Below the pieces are notes generated by a model. The model had not been told where the DNA came from. It searched no databases and worked only from the letters and a program-made list of their open reading frames with translations. A program made the translations under genes and the position numbers. Positions 34,655-43,315 of a stretch of DNA of 64,000 bases are shown in pieces. The stretch comes from Streptomyces fildesensis (GTDB lineage Bacteria; Actinomycetota; Actinomycetes; Streptomycetales; Streptomycetaceae): assembly GCF_016107395.1 (NCBI RefSeq), contig NZ_JAAIKO010000001.1, positions 186,001 through 250,000 of the forward strand, read 5' to 3'. Each line of letters starts with the position of its first letter. The first letter of the stretch is position 1.

Positions 34655-35263
34655 TCAGCCCTCGCCGTGCACGAACCCCAGCACCCCGTTGGCCACCTGC
34701 TGAACGGCGATGGCCGAGAGCAGCATCCCGGACAGCCGGGTCACCAGCACCACACCGCCCTCCTTGATGAGCCGGATGATCGCCAGCGAGTAGCGCATGA
34801 CCAGCCACAGCACGACGTGCATGGCGGCGATCGCCAGCCACACCGACGCCTGCTCGCCGAAGCCGTGGGCGTTCTGCACCGCCAGGATCACGGTCACGAT
34901 CGCACCGGGCCCGGCCAGCAGCGGCATCCCCAGCGGCACCAGCGCGACGTTCACGTCCTTGGTCTGGGTCGGCTCGTCCATCTTGCCGGTGAGCAGGTCG
35001 AGCGCGATGAGCAGCAGCAGCAGACCGCCGGCGATCCGCAGCGCGGGGACCGAGACATGCAGGTAGTCGAGGATCTGATGGCCGAAGAGGCCGAAGACGG
35101 TGATGACGCCGAAGGCGACGGAGGCCGCCTGCCAGGCCATCCGGCGCTGCACCTTGGTGGCGCGCCCGGAGGTCAGCGCGAGGAAGATCGGGGTGATCCC
35201 GGGCGGGTCCATGATCACGAAGAGCGTGACAAAGACCGACCCGAAGAGGGTGACGTCGAGCAT
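34655..35263 (-). CDS. MarC-family integral membrane protein
   Basis: ATG 35263 gives 202 residues with six membrane helices. The start FVTLFVIMDPPGITPIFLAL and the middle VALVPLGMPLLAGPGAIVTV are diagnostic of the MarC family (the second Pro/Gly motif is its re-entrant element). The name is historical; E. coli MarC is not a multidrug pump and the transported substrate is not known. It lies downstream of the PHP gene on the same strand. Confidence 0.93.
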   Translation of the reverse strand: MLDVTLFGSVFVTLFVIMDPPGITPIFLALTSGRATKVQRRMAWQAASVAFGVITVFGLFGHQILDYLHVSVPALRIAGGLLLLLIALDLLTGKMDEPTQTKDVNVALVPLGMPLLAGPGAIVTVILAVQNAHGFGEQASVWLAIAAMHVVLWLVMRYSLAIIRLIKEGGVVLVTRLSGMLLSAIAVQQVANGVLGFVHGEG

Positions 35264-35408
35264 TTCAGTGGGGGCTTTCCGCGGTGGGCCGGCAAAACGG
35301 GCGGGGCGCCGGCGTCTGAGGCCGGGGCATCAGGACGCACGGCGGGAACGAGCGGCGAGGAGGCGGCGGGACGCGGGGCGCCGGGGCCGCCGGGGGGCGG
35401 GAGGAGCG

Positions 35409-36266
35409 CTAGACGGCGCTGATCGGGACCGCGCCGGTCGCCCTGCGCGCGATCTCCCGGTACACCTCGGGGTCGGTGACGAACTCCCCGAGCCGACAGG
35501 CCTTGCGGCTGCCGTGGTAGTCGCTGGAGCCGGTGGCGAGCAGCCCCGTCTCGGCGGCGAAGCCGCGCAGCCGGGCCCGGCTGGCCTCGTCGTGGTCCAT
35601 GTGGTCCACCTCGATGCCGTCGAGTCCGGCCGCCGCCAGAGCGGCTATGACGCGCTCCGGAACGGTCTCGCCGCGCTTGTGGGCGCCCGGGTGCGCGAAG
35701 ACGGTGACCCCGCCGGCCGCCTTCACCAGGCGTACGGCGTCGAAGGGGTCGAACTCGTGCTTCCCGACGTACGCGCGGCCGTCGTTGGCCAGCCACCGGT
35801 CCGTGAACGCGTCCGAGACGGTGTCCACGACGCCGAGGTCGACGAGCGCGGTCGCGATGTGCGGCCGGCCCACGGAGCCGTCACCGGCGATCGCGGCGAC
35901 CTGCTCCCAAGTGACCGGGACGCCGAGCTCCTGGAGCTTGCCGACCATGGCCCGCGCACGCGGCACCCGGTCGTCCCGTACGAGCTCGCGCTCCCGGAAC
36001 AGCTCGGGCTCCACGGGGTCGAAGAGGTACGCCAGCATGTGCATGCTGATGCCGTCGACCTTGCAGGACAGCTCCGCGCCGGTCACCAGCGTCAGCGGCG
36101 ACCCGAGGTCGTACAGCGCCTTGGCGGCCTCGTCATGGCCGCCGACCGTGTCGTGGTCGGTGATCGCCACGACGTCGAGACCCTCGGCGGCGGCGTTGCG
36201 CACCAGCTCGGCGGGGGTGTCCGTACCGTCCGAGGCCGTGGAGTGGGTGTGCAGGTCGATGCGCAC
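35409..36266 (-). CDS. PHP-domain phosphoesterase (RNase AM/TrpH-like)
   Basis: GTG 36266 gives 285 residues beginning RIDLHTHSTASDGTD, the first PHP metal motif. Other metal ligands follow in AITDHDTVGG, GAELSC, RPHIA, FAHPGA and GSSDYHG. The complete set matches the YciV/TrpH group, which hydrolyses 3',5'-nucleoside bisphosphates and trims 5' RNA ends in E. coli. A similar nucleotide-recycling or RNA-maturation role is inferred. The frame is open to 36377, but only this start gives the family N-terminus. Confidence 0.9.
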   Translation of the reverse strand: MRIDLHTHSTASDGTDTPAELVRNAAAEGLDVVAITDHDTVGGHDEAAKALYDLGSPLTLVTGAELSCKVDGISMHMLAYLFDPVEPELFRERELVRDDRVPRARAMVGKLQELGVPVTWEQVAAIAGDGSVGRPHIATALVDLGVVDTVSDAFTDRWLANDGRAYVGKHEFDPFDAVRLVKAAGGVTVFAHPGAHKRGETVPERVIAALAAAGLDGIEVDHMDHDEASRARLRGFAAETGLLATGSSDYHGSRKACRLGEFVTDPEVYREIARRATGAVPISAV

Positions 36267-36348
36267 GGCACGGCTCCCAACGGCGCTAGGCGGTATACGG
36301 CACAGGCTTTCGGAAAATAAGGATAGCGGGCCGGGGAACCTGCGAATC

Positions 36349-36996
36349 TCAGGAGAGCAGCCGGGGAGACAGCGCACCGCACGACAGCAGGTCGACTTCC
36401 GCCCCCGCGTCCCGCAGATCGGTGAGCACCAGCTCGTCGTACATCATCAGCCCGGACTGCTCGGGCCACACGATCGCCCAGAGCCACAGCCCGAGCGCCT
36501 CGCCCGCGAAGACCGCCCGGTCACCGGGCGCGTCCTCCACATGCCACAGCGGGGTGGGCCGGCCCGCGGCCAGCACCTTGGTGTGCGGGGACCGGTCCAC
36601 ACACATCGAGGGGCCGGGATCGGGTCCCTGGATGCCCGCGTAGCGCGCTCCGAGGCCCACACCCAGTTCCTCGGCGATCAGCAGCAGCTCACCGGGGCCG
36701 CCGAGCGGCCCGGGACCGGAGCAGGCCACGGCGGTCGCCCGCCCGCCGCTGCGGTCGTCGCCCGCGGAGGCCACCCCGGAGAACAGCCAGCCGACCGGCA
36801 GCGGCCAGGGCATCCACACCGGTACCTTCGCGCGGTGCACCACCACCCCGAGCGCCTCGACGCTCGGCGGGACGACCGGCTGGAGCGGATACACGGTCCC
36901 GTGCACGCCGCACTGCCAGGCATCGGCGAAGAGGCCGGGCGCTCGCACCCGGCCACCACACTTCGGGCAACTGGGTTCGCCCCTCATAGAGCCCAA
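36349..36996 (-). CDS. DUF6758 zinc-ribbon protein
   Basis: The TTG at 36996 is placed four bases after GGAGG, whereas ATG 36987 is 13 bases away; either gives a product of about 212-215 residues. The N-terminus carries a zinc ribbon-like Cys pattern (CPKCGGRVRAP then WQCGVHG). Downstream is LPVGWLFSGVASAGDD and GPGPLGGPGELLLIAEELG. This matches the actinobacterial DUF6758 family; no function is known. It is transcribed toward the PHP gene and may share a transcript with the SUFU gene upstream. Confidence 0.85.
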   Translation of the reverse strand: MGSMRGEPSCPKCGGRVRAPGLFADAWQCGVHGTVYPLQPVVPPSVEALGVVVHRAKVPVWMPWPLPVGWLFSGVASAGDDRSGGRATAVACSGPGPLGGPGELLLIAEELGVGLGARYAGIQGPDPGPSMCVDRSPHTKVLAAGRPTPLWHVEDAPGDRAVFAGEALGLWLWAIVWPEQSGLMMYDELVLTDLRDAGAEVDLLSCGALSPRLLS

Positions 36997-37152
36997 CGGT
37001 CCTCCCGCGACGTGCCCGCGTCAAGGACGATCACCCGTCCGGCGTCGAGGGATCAGCCGTACGCACGGCGGGACGGGCTCCAGGGGCGGGACTTGTGGGG
37101 ACGGAACGTGCGGCGGGACGTACGACGGGCGGGTCCGGACGGGTCGGCCGGG

Positions 37153-37740
37153 TCAGTCGGTGAGCGGTACCGACGCCCGCAGCGGGTCGCGCAGATCCGT
37201 GCCGTACTTCAGCCAGCGTTCCTGCAGCGCGGCGCCGCCGTGGACGCGCTTCCAGGCCGCCTCGTTCGGTGTCATCGGCAGCACGGGGAAGAACCGGACC
37301 GGGTCCAGCGGTTCGTCCAGGCCGAGGTCCTCGACCAGGCCGCCGGGCTCCGCGACCAGCACGGCGGAGAACGGCGCGCCGGTCCACAGCGGTCCGCCGA
37401 CGTCCAGCGAGGCGCCGGGAGCCACCACGACGCCCTCGACCTGGGGCGAGGCGGCGAGCACGGCGAGCGGCCGCAGCACCTGGTCCACGGGGGCGAGCCC
37501 GGCCCGTACGGACAGCACCAGTTCGGCGCGCGGGCCGCGCAGCGGGTCGGCGACGGTGGCGAGGGGATCGCTCATCGGCTGCCGCGACATGCCGAGCGTC
37601 GCGTAGCGCAGCACATCGCCGTCGACGAAGCGCAGCACCTCGATACGGTCGGTGCCGAGGAAGGTCACCGCCGCCCTGCTGTGCCGCTCACCGAACGCCG
37701 AGTGCAGTCGCGCCTCGACCAGCTGAAGAAGATCGCCCAT
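37153..37740 (-). CDS. Suppressor-of-fused (SUFU) domain protein
   Basis: ATG 37740 gives 195 residues; an ATG four codons earlier is also possible and both lack a strong ribosome site. The sequence (RIEVLRFVDGDVLRYATLGMS, RAELVLSVRAG, VRFFPVLPMTPNEAAWKR) matches bacterial SUFU-fold proteins. These are widespread, often linked to immunity or toxin clusters, but in Streptomyces this copy sits among housekeeping genes. Biochemical role unknown. Confidence 0.85.
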   Translation of the reverse strand: MGDLLQLVEARLHSAFGERHSRAAVTFLGTDRIEVLRFVDGDVLRYATLGMSRQPMSDPLATVADPLRGPRAELVLSVRAGLAPVDQVLRPLAVLAASPQVEGVVVAPGASLDVGGPLWTGAPFSAVLVAEPGGLVEDLGLDEPLDPVRFFPVLPMTPNEAAWKRVHGGAALQERWLKYGTDLRDPLRASVPLTD

Positions 37741-38165
37741 ACCGCGGAGCATAGGTCCGCCGTGCCCGCGACAGGTAGGGGAACCGTATGGAACAGGCAA
37801 AGCCGGGCAGGAGCGCTCCGGGCGCTTGCTAAGGTGGGGCGTTGGCCCGCCGTGAAGTCCGGCGCTGCCATGGGTATACGTCATCCCTCAGCGGGGATCG
37901 GCCGGAGGAGGTGGGGTTGACATGGATCATAGTCGACCTTGCAGTCCTGCCCGCTCTTCCTTCCGCCGCCTCGCCGGCTGAGTCTTCGCGTTCCATACCC
38001 AGCACCGTCGCCGGGAAACACGGAAGTTCTCACTTCCCCATGGATCCGCGCCCGCCGCGGGCATCGCGCCGGAAGAGCGCCCTGAACTGCCTTGTGATCA
38101 CCCTGCCTTGATCAGCATTTCAGTGCGGCTTCCGTGCCGTCGGCCAGTCCGTGAAGGAGCTTGCC
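37741..38165 (+). other. Leader/intergenic region upstream of the CorA gene with a short candidate uORF
   Basis: These 425 bases hold no full gene. An ATG at 37922 with GGAGG ten bases upstream encodes a 19-residue peptide, MDHSRPCSPARSSFRRLAG, ending at 37981. Other frames such as 37842-38111 have no supporting features. If transcription starts near 37830, the CorA mRNA has an unusually long leader; Mg2+-responsive control by a Pro-containing leader peptide is only a hypothesis. Confidence 0.35.
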
Positions 38166-39281
38166 ATGTCGATGATCCGTGACCTGCGTGCAGTGGTCCG
38201 TCCCTCCCTGCGCAAGAGCGCCGTTTCATACGACTACGGCGCGACCCGTACGCCGAGCGCGACGAGCGCGGTCGTGGACTGCGCCGTCTACCGCGACGGC
38301 GCGCGCTGCAGCGACCACATCGACCCGGCCGTCGCGCTGGAGAAGGTGCGCACCGGCAGCCGCAGCGAGGGCTTCGTCTGGATCGGTCTGCACGAGCCCA
38401 CGGAGCAGGAGTTCGCCGGCATCGCCGAGGTGTTCGGGCTGCACCCGCTGGCCGTCGAGGACGCCGTGCACGCCCACCAGCGCCCCAAGCTGGAGCGCTA
38501 CGACGACATCCTGTTCACCGTCTTCAAGACCATCAGGTACGTCGAGCACACCGAACTCACCGCGACCAGCGAGGTCGTGGAGAGCGGCGAGGTCATGGTC
38601 TTCACCGGCCGGCACTTCGTCATCACCGTCCGGCACGGCGGCCACGGCTCGCTGCGCGCGCTGCGGCACCGGCTGGAGGAGGACCCCGAGCTGCTCGCCA
38701 AGGGCCCCTCGGCCGTGCTGCACGCCATCGCCGACCAGGTGGTCGACGACTATCTCGCCGTCACCGAGGCCGTGCAGGACGACATCGACGACGTGGAGAT
38801 CGACGTCTTCTCCGCCGCGCAGGGCAAGTCCGCGCGCGGTGGCGACGCCGGCCGGATCTACCAGCTCAAGCGCGAGGTACTGGAGTTCAAGCGCGCCGTC
38901 TCACCGCTGCTGCGGCCGATGCAGCTGCTCAGCGAGCGGCCGATGCGGCTGATCGACCCCGAGATCCAGAAGTACTTCCGCGATGTCGCCGACCACGTGG
39001 CGCGGGTCCACGAGCAGGTGGTCGGCTTCGACGATCTGCTCAACTCGATCCTGCAGGCGAACCTGGCGCAGGCGACCGTCGCGCAGAACGAGGACATGCG
39101 CAAGATCACCGCATGGGCGGCCATCCTCGCCGTCCCGACGATGATCACCGGGGTGTACGGCATGAACTTCGACCACATGCCGGAGCTGCACTGGCGCTAC
39201 GGCTACCCGATGGTCCTGTGCGCGACAGTCGCCATCTGCTTCAGCATCCACCGCGGATTCCGCCGGAACGGCTGGCTGTAG
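38166..39281 (+). CDS. CorA-family magnesium/cobalt transporter
   Basis: ATG 38166 follows AAGGAG; GTG 38151 is the ribosome-site region itself. The 371-residue product has a long acidic cytosolic domain with the stalk helix, then two C-terminal membrane helices. The signature YGMNF lies at about residues 331-335 at the end of the first helix, with an MPEL-type periplasmic loop after it. CorA forms pentameric divalent-cation channels. A homologue (Rv1239c) occurs in the corresponding M. tuberculosis region. Confidence 0.95.
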   Translation: MSMIRDLRAVVRPSLRKSAVSYDYGATRTPSATSAVVDCAVYRDGARCSDHIDPAVALEKVRTGSRSEGFVWIGLHEPTEQEFAGIAEVFGLHPLAVEDAVHAHQRPKLERYDDILFTVFKTIRYVEHTELTATSEVVESGEVMVFTGRHFVITVRHGGHGSLRALRHRLEEDPELLAKGPSAVLHAIADQVVDDYLAVTEAVQDDIDDVEIDVFSAAQGKSARGGDAGRIYQLKREVLEFKRAVSPLLRPMQLLSERPMRLIDPEIQKYFRDVADHVARVHEQVVGFDDLLNSILQANLAQATVAQNEDMRKITAWAAILAVPTMITGVYGMNFDHMPELHWRYGYPMVLCATVAICFSIHRGFRRNGWL

Positions 39282-39307
39282 GTGGCCGCTGCCGGCAGTG
39301 GTGGTGG

Positions 39308-40276
39308 TCAGGCTCCCCCGGGCGTCGCCGGCAGGTCTGCCGGCACCGGGCCGGCCTTCCGGTCCGCCAGGATCACCAGTGCCAGGCCGGCGAGGATCAC
39401 TCCGAGCGCCGGGTAGGCCATCGCCGGCGGGGTCTGGCCGAGCCAGAGTGCCGCGATGAGGGCCGCGCCCGGTGTCTCCAGCAGGATCGCGGTCGAGGTG
39501 GTGGACGGGCCGAGCCCGTGCACCACCCGGTTCAGCAGCGAGTGGCCCAGCAGCTGCGCGGCGACGGTGAGCGCGACGAGCTTCAGCCAGGTCTCACCGC
39601 TGTACCCGCCCAGCGAGGCGCCGGAGACCAGGCACGCGACGAGCAGCGCGACCGCGGTCGTCGAGTAGCAGATGTAGGTGTACGCGGTGGTGCTGGCGGT
39701 CCTGCGGACCTCGGCGCCCAGCAGGACGTACGCGGCCGCCGCCATGCCCGCGCCCAGCGCGAGCGCGTCACCGGCCAGCGCGCGGGTGTCGGTCGACATG
39801 TCGATACCGGTCAGGATGATGACGCCGACCACGGCCAGCAGGGTGCCCGCCCACACCATGCGGGGCGGCCGGTGGCCGCGTATCCGCAGGATGATCGTGG
39901 TCCAGATCGGGGTCGTGGTGCACAGCGCGGTCGAGGTCGCGACCGACGTCATCGACAGACTCGGCAGCCACAGGCCGAAGTGCAGTGCGAGCGTCGCGCC
40001 CGCCGCCACCGACAGCAGCAGCGAGCGGCGGCCCATCCGGCGCAGCTCGCCGAGGTTGCTGCGCAGCACGAACGGGGTGAGCACCCCGATCGCCATGGCG
40101 TTCCGCCAGAACGCGATGGCCAGCGCCGGGGCGGCGGTCGCCGCGATCAGCGGCGCGGAGAACGAGACGCCGGCGATGGCGACGGCCAGCAGCGTCAGGT
40201 CCAGCGGCCGGTGCGCGACCGCTGCCGCGGGGGGCACGGCGACTGGCGGGGCGACGGTGCGCGGCTCGGCGGACAC
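39308..40276 (-). CDS. EamA/DMT-family transporter
   Basis: GTG 40276 follows GAGGAGA and gives 322 residues with ten membrane helices in two EamA repeats. Recognisable features are IAFWRNAMAIGVLTPF in the first repeat and LLETPGAALIAALWLGQ in the second. The family exports amino acids or other metabolites. The frame is open upstream to 40537 without a ribosome site. The gene converges on corA with 26 bases between stops. Confidence 0.92.
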   Translation of the reverse strand: MSAEPRTVAPPVAVPPAAAVAHRPLDLTLLAVAIAGVSFSAPLIAATAAPALAIAFWRNAMAIGVLTPFVLRSNLGELRRMGRRSLLLSVAAGATLALHFGLWLPSLSMTSVATSTALCTTTPIWTTIILRIRGHRPPRMVWAGTLLAVVGVIILTGIDMSTDTRALAGDALALGAGMAAAAYVLLGAEVRRTASTTAYTYICYSTTAVALLVACLVSGASLGGYSGETWLKLVALTVAAQLLGHSLLNRVVHGLGPSTTSTAILLETPGAALIAALWLGQTPPAMAYPALGVILAGLALVILADRKAGPVPADLPATPGGA

Positions 40277-40429
40277 GGGTTCTCCTCGGTCGGAACAGGG
40301 TCTCCGACCAGCGTAAGGGCCGTGACAAGAGCATGCTCCTGTCGTCCAGCGCTTGGACCCGCCTGGAGGGCCGCAGGGAACGCCGCGGAGCACGCCGCGG
40401 GGAAGGGCGCACCGAATAAGGTGAGCCCC

Positions 40430-40957
40430 ATGACGGAAACCGCCGAACAGACCGCCCTCGTCGAGGAGGCCACCAAGAAGTCCGGCCTGGTCTGGGTCCA
40501 GGCCCCGACCGGCCGCCCGCCGCAGGCGGTGTGGCACGCCTGGGTGGACGGCGCGATGTGCGTGGTCGGCGGCGGCCCCGGGGAGCAGCCGCTCGGCGGG
40601 CTGACCGACGGCGGCACCGCGGTCGTGACGGTGCGCAGCAAGGACAAGGGCGGCCGGCTGGTCGCGTGGCCCGCCACCGTCTCCGCGCTCGTCCCCGACA
40701 GCGACGGGTGGACCGCCGCCGTCGAGGAGCTCAAGGGCAAGCGGCTGAACGCACCGGACGCCGAGACGATGACCGTGCGCTGGGCGCGTGAGTGCCAGGT
40801 GCTGCGGCTCGTACCGTCAGGACCGCCGAGCGAGCAGCCCGGCACCATGCCGGACGGCTCGGGTGCGGCCGGCCCCGTTCCGTCGCCCGCCACGACCCGG
40901 CAGCCGATGCCGGAGGCGCTGCCGCGGCTGCTGGCCCGCCGCAGGAAGCGCGGCTGA
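40430..40957 (+). CDS. Conserved actinobacterial protein, possible split-barrel fold
   Basis: ATG 40430 gives 175 residues. The first 120 are beta-rich (LVWVQAPTGRPPQAVWHAW, AVVTVRSKDKGGRLVAWPA) and could be a flavin-reductase-like split barrel, a guess from pattern alone. The rest is Pro/Gly-rich with an Arg tail. It is divergent from the EamA gene. I cannot name a function. Confidence 0.75.
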   Translation: MTETAEQTALVEEATKKSGLVWVQAPTGRPPQAVWHAWVDGAMCVVGGGPGEQPLGGLTDGGTAVVTVRSKDKGGRLVAWPATVSALVPDSDGWTAAVEELKGKRLNAPDAETMTVRWARECQVLRLVPSGPPSEQPGTMPDGSGAAGPVPSPATTRQPMPEALPRLLARRRKRG

Positions 40958-40998
40958 CGGTAGTACCCGGATCGTACGGCCGGGGCGGCGTCAGCCGC
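40950..40998. terminator. Possible bidirectional terminator spanning two stop codons
   Basis: GCGGCTGACG (40950-40959) pairs with CGTCAGCCGC (40989-40998). The 29-base loop contains a smaller CCCGG/CCGGG stem. Both convergent genes end inside the arms. Confidence 0.5.
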
Positions 40999-41716
40999 CC
41001 GAGGTGCCCGTCACGGACTTGCCGTAGTCGACGACATGGGCGGCGTCCGGCGCCGCGAGGGCGAAGTCCTTGCCCCAGTCGGCGAGCGTGAGGGTGCCGG
41101 AGCCGCCCGCGCGTTCGTACCGCAGCGGGTAGGGGCTGCCCTCCAGGGAGACGTCGAGGGTGCCGCCTCCGCCGCCGTCCGCGGCGAGGGCGATGGTGCG
41201 GGTGCCGTTGACCTTGCGGTGGTCGCCGGTGGACAGCTCGCCGTTGAGCGCGAAGAGCGCGTCGAGCAGCACCTTCTTGTCCGTGAAGCCACTGAACTGC
41301 TGGTAGGCGGGGTCGCCCGCCGGCACCTTGACGTACTTGTCCTTCAGCTTCGCCGCGGCGGCCTGGCTGTTCTTGTCGGAGCCGGCGTCACCGTAGAAGT
41401 CGGCGCCCGCCTTCAAATACAGGTCGTCGTCGACCCGCAGCAGCTGGAACGTGCTGCTCTGCGTCGAGACGTCGCCGACGCCGCCGTTGCCGCGCAGCCG
41501 CATGTCGAGCTTGTACGTCTTCCCCTTGCTGACCACGGTGCCGGACAGCCGGACGGTCTGTGCCGCGGCGGCGGCGTCGCGGGCTCGCTGCTCGATCGTC
41601 TTGGGGGGCAGTTTGGCGACCCCGTTGGTCCCGGCGTCCGGGTCGCCGCAGCCGGCGAGGGTCAGTCCGGCGCACAGCGCCCCGACTAGAACAACGGATC
41701 GGCGGCCGGGAAACAC
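40991..41716 (-). CDS. LppX/LprAFG-like lipoprotein
   Basis: GTG 41716 follows GGAGGAA at good spacing and gives 241 residues. The signal peptide ends LTLAGC (Cys23). The mature domain has the beta-sheet pattern of the LppX/LprG (DUF1396) group: VRLSGTVVSKGKTYKLDMRL, QLLRVDDDLYLKAGADFY and YVKVPAGDPAYQQ. Mycobacterial relatives carry lipids across the cell wall. Ligand in this organism is unknown. It is divergent from the MgtE-N/CBS gene, across a tandem-repeat array. Confidence 0.85.
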   Translation of the reverse strand: MFPGRRSVVLVGALCAGLTLAGCGDPDAGTNGVAKLPPKTIEQRARDAAAAAQTVRLSGTVVSKGKTYKLDMRLRGNGGVGDVSTQSSTFQLLRVDDDLYLKAGADFYGDAGSDKNSQAAAAKLKDKYVKVPAGDPAYQQFSGFTDKKVLLDALFALNGELSTGDHRKVNGTRTIALAADGGGGGTLDVSLEGSPYPLRYERAGGSGTLTLADWGKDFALAAPDAAHVVDYGKSVTGTSGG

Positions 41717-41843
41717 GTGTTCTCTTCCTCCAGCGGCAGGGGAACGGTGGTGGGGAGACCCGAAGCTACCGCAGCGTACAGCTCCCTGCCGAGACCCGGA
41801 CCGCACCATTCCACGGGCGACCTGGAGCCTGTGGCCTGCCAGG

Positions 41844-41898
41844 GCCTGCCCGGTGCCTGCCTGGTGCCTGCCCGGTGCCTGCCCGGTGCCTGCCCGGG
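41844..41898. repeat. Five 11-bp tandem repeats between divergent genes
   Basis: Five head-to-tail units of GCCTGCCCGGT run from 41844 to 41898; the second unit has one T for C and the last ends GGG. They lie in the 285-base gap between the lipoprotein and MgtE-N/CBS genes. An 11-bp period places each unit on the same DNA face. Confidence 0.92.
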
Positions 41899-42001
41899 GT
41901 CGCCCGCCGCCCCGCGGAGCAGCACCGTGCGGCAGCCAAGATCCGAGCGGGTTAGCCTGACAGCGACGAACCGTGACCCGCACGACGCCAGGAGGCACCG
42001 C

Positions 42002-43315
42002 ATGGCCGCAGGTGCCCCGCGCGTGTTCATCTCCCACATCTCCGGTGTCGCGGTCTTCGACCCGGGCGGCGACCAGGTCGGCCGGGTCCGGGACCTTGTC
42101 GTCATGCTGCGGGTCGGCGGGAAGCCGCCGCGGGTGCTCGGGCTGGTCGTCGAGGTGGTCAGCCGGCGGCGGATCTTCCTGCCGATGACCCGGGTGACCG
42201 GCGTCGAGTCCGGCCAGGTGATCACCACCGGCGTCGTCAACATGCGGCGCTTCGAGCAGCGGCCGACCGAGACCCTGGTCCTCGGCGAACTGCTCGACCG
42301 GCGGGTCAGGATCGTCGCGACCGGCGAGGAGGTGACGGTGCTGGACATCTCGATGGTGCAGCTGCCAGCCCGCCGCGACTGGGAGATCGACAAGGTCTTC
42401 GTCCGCCGGGGCAAGGGCGGTGCGCTGCGCAGGCGCGGCGAGACGCTGACCCTGGACTGGTCCGCCGTGACCGGCTTCTCCCTGGAGGAGCACGGACAGG
42501 GCGCCGAGAACCTGCTCGCCACGTTCGAGCGGCTGCGCCCCGCCGACCTCGCGAACGTGCTGCACCACCTGTCGCCCAAGCGCCGCGGCGAGGTCGCCGC
42601 CGCCCTGGACGACGACCGGCTCGCCGACGTCCTGGAGGAGCTGCCGGACGACGACCAGGTGGAGATCCTCGGCAAGCTCAAGGAGGAGCGCGCGGCCGAC
42701 GTCCTGGAGGCGATGGACCCGGACGACGCGGCCGACCTGCTCTCCGAGCTGCCCGAGGTCGACCAGGAGCGCCTGCTCACGCTGATGCAGCCGCAGGACG
42801 CGGCCGATGTGCGCCGGCTGCTCTCCTACGAGGAGCGCACGGCCGGCGGCCTGATGACCACCGAGCCCATCGTGCTGCGGCCCGACGCGACGATCGCCGA
42901 CGCGCTCGCCCGGGTCCGCAACCCCGACCTGTCCCCCGCGCTCGCCGCCCAGGTCTATGTCTGCCGGCCGCCCGACGAGACCCCGACCGGCAAGTACCTG
43001 GGTCTGGTGCACTTCCAGCGGCTGCTGCGCGACCCGCCCTTCACCCTGGTCGGCTCCATCGTCGACACCGACCTGCTGCCGCTGCCGCCCGGCACCCCGC
43101 TGTCCGCGGTGACCAGCTACCTCGCCACGTACAACCTGATCTCGGCACCCGTCGTGGACGAGAGCGGATCGCTGCTCGGCGCGGTGACGGTCGACGACGT
43201 GCTGGACCACCTGCTGCCCGACGACTGGCGCGAGACCGAGCTGCACGGCGCGGCCGGCGCGTACCACGTCGGTGAGGCCCGCCCGGACGAGAACAGGCCC
43301 GCCGATGCCCGCTGA
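42002..43315 (+). CDS. PRC-barrel, MgtE-N and CBS-domain protein without transport domain
   Basis: ATG 42002 follows GGAGG. Of 437 residues, about 8-95 form a PRC-barrel-like beta domain (GVAVFDPGGDQVGRVRDLV). About 170-275 is a MgtE N-domain with its superhelical repeats (RPADLANVLHHLSPKRRGEV, MDPDDAADLLSELP). About 285-410 is a tandem CBS region starting GGLMTTEPI. MgtE's five membrane helices are missing, so it cannot be a channel alone; it may sense Mg2+ or nucleotide and act on CorA or another partner. The mycobacterial counterpart is Rv1232c. Its end overlaps the DUF1003 gene. Confidence 0.9.
   Translation: MAAGAPRVFISHISGVAVFDPGGDQVGRVRDLVVMLRVGGKPPRVLGLVVEVVSRRRIFLPMTRVTGVESGQVITTGVVNMRRFEQRPTETLVLGELLDRRVRIVATGEEVTVLDISMVQLPARRDWEIDKVFVRRGKGGALRRRGETLTLDWSAVTGFSLEEHGQGAENLLATFERLRPADLANVLHHLSPKRRGEVAAALDDDRLADVLEELPDDDQVEILGKLKEERAADVLEAMDPDDAADLLSELPEVDQERLLTLMQPQDAADVRRLLSYEERTAGGLMTTEPIVLRPDATIADALARVRNPDLSPALAAQVYVCRPPDETPTGKYLGLVHFQRLLRDPPFTLVGSIVDTDLLPLPPGTPLSAVTSYLATYNLISAPVVDESGSLLGAVTVDDVLDHLLPDDWRETELHGAAGAYHVGEARPDENRPADAR

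Noticed and set aside
37842-38111. An 89-codon frame upstream of corA
   Set aside because: No ribosome site, and the amino-acid sequence has no recognisable fold or conservation signal.
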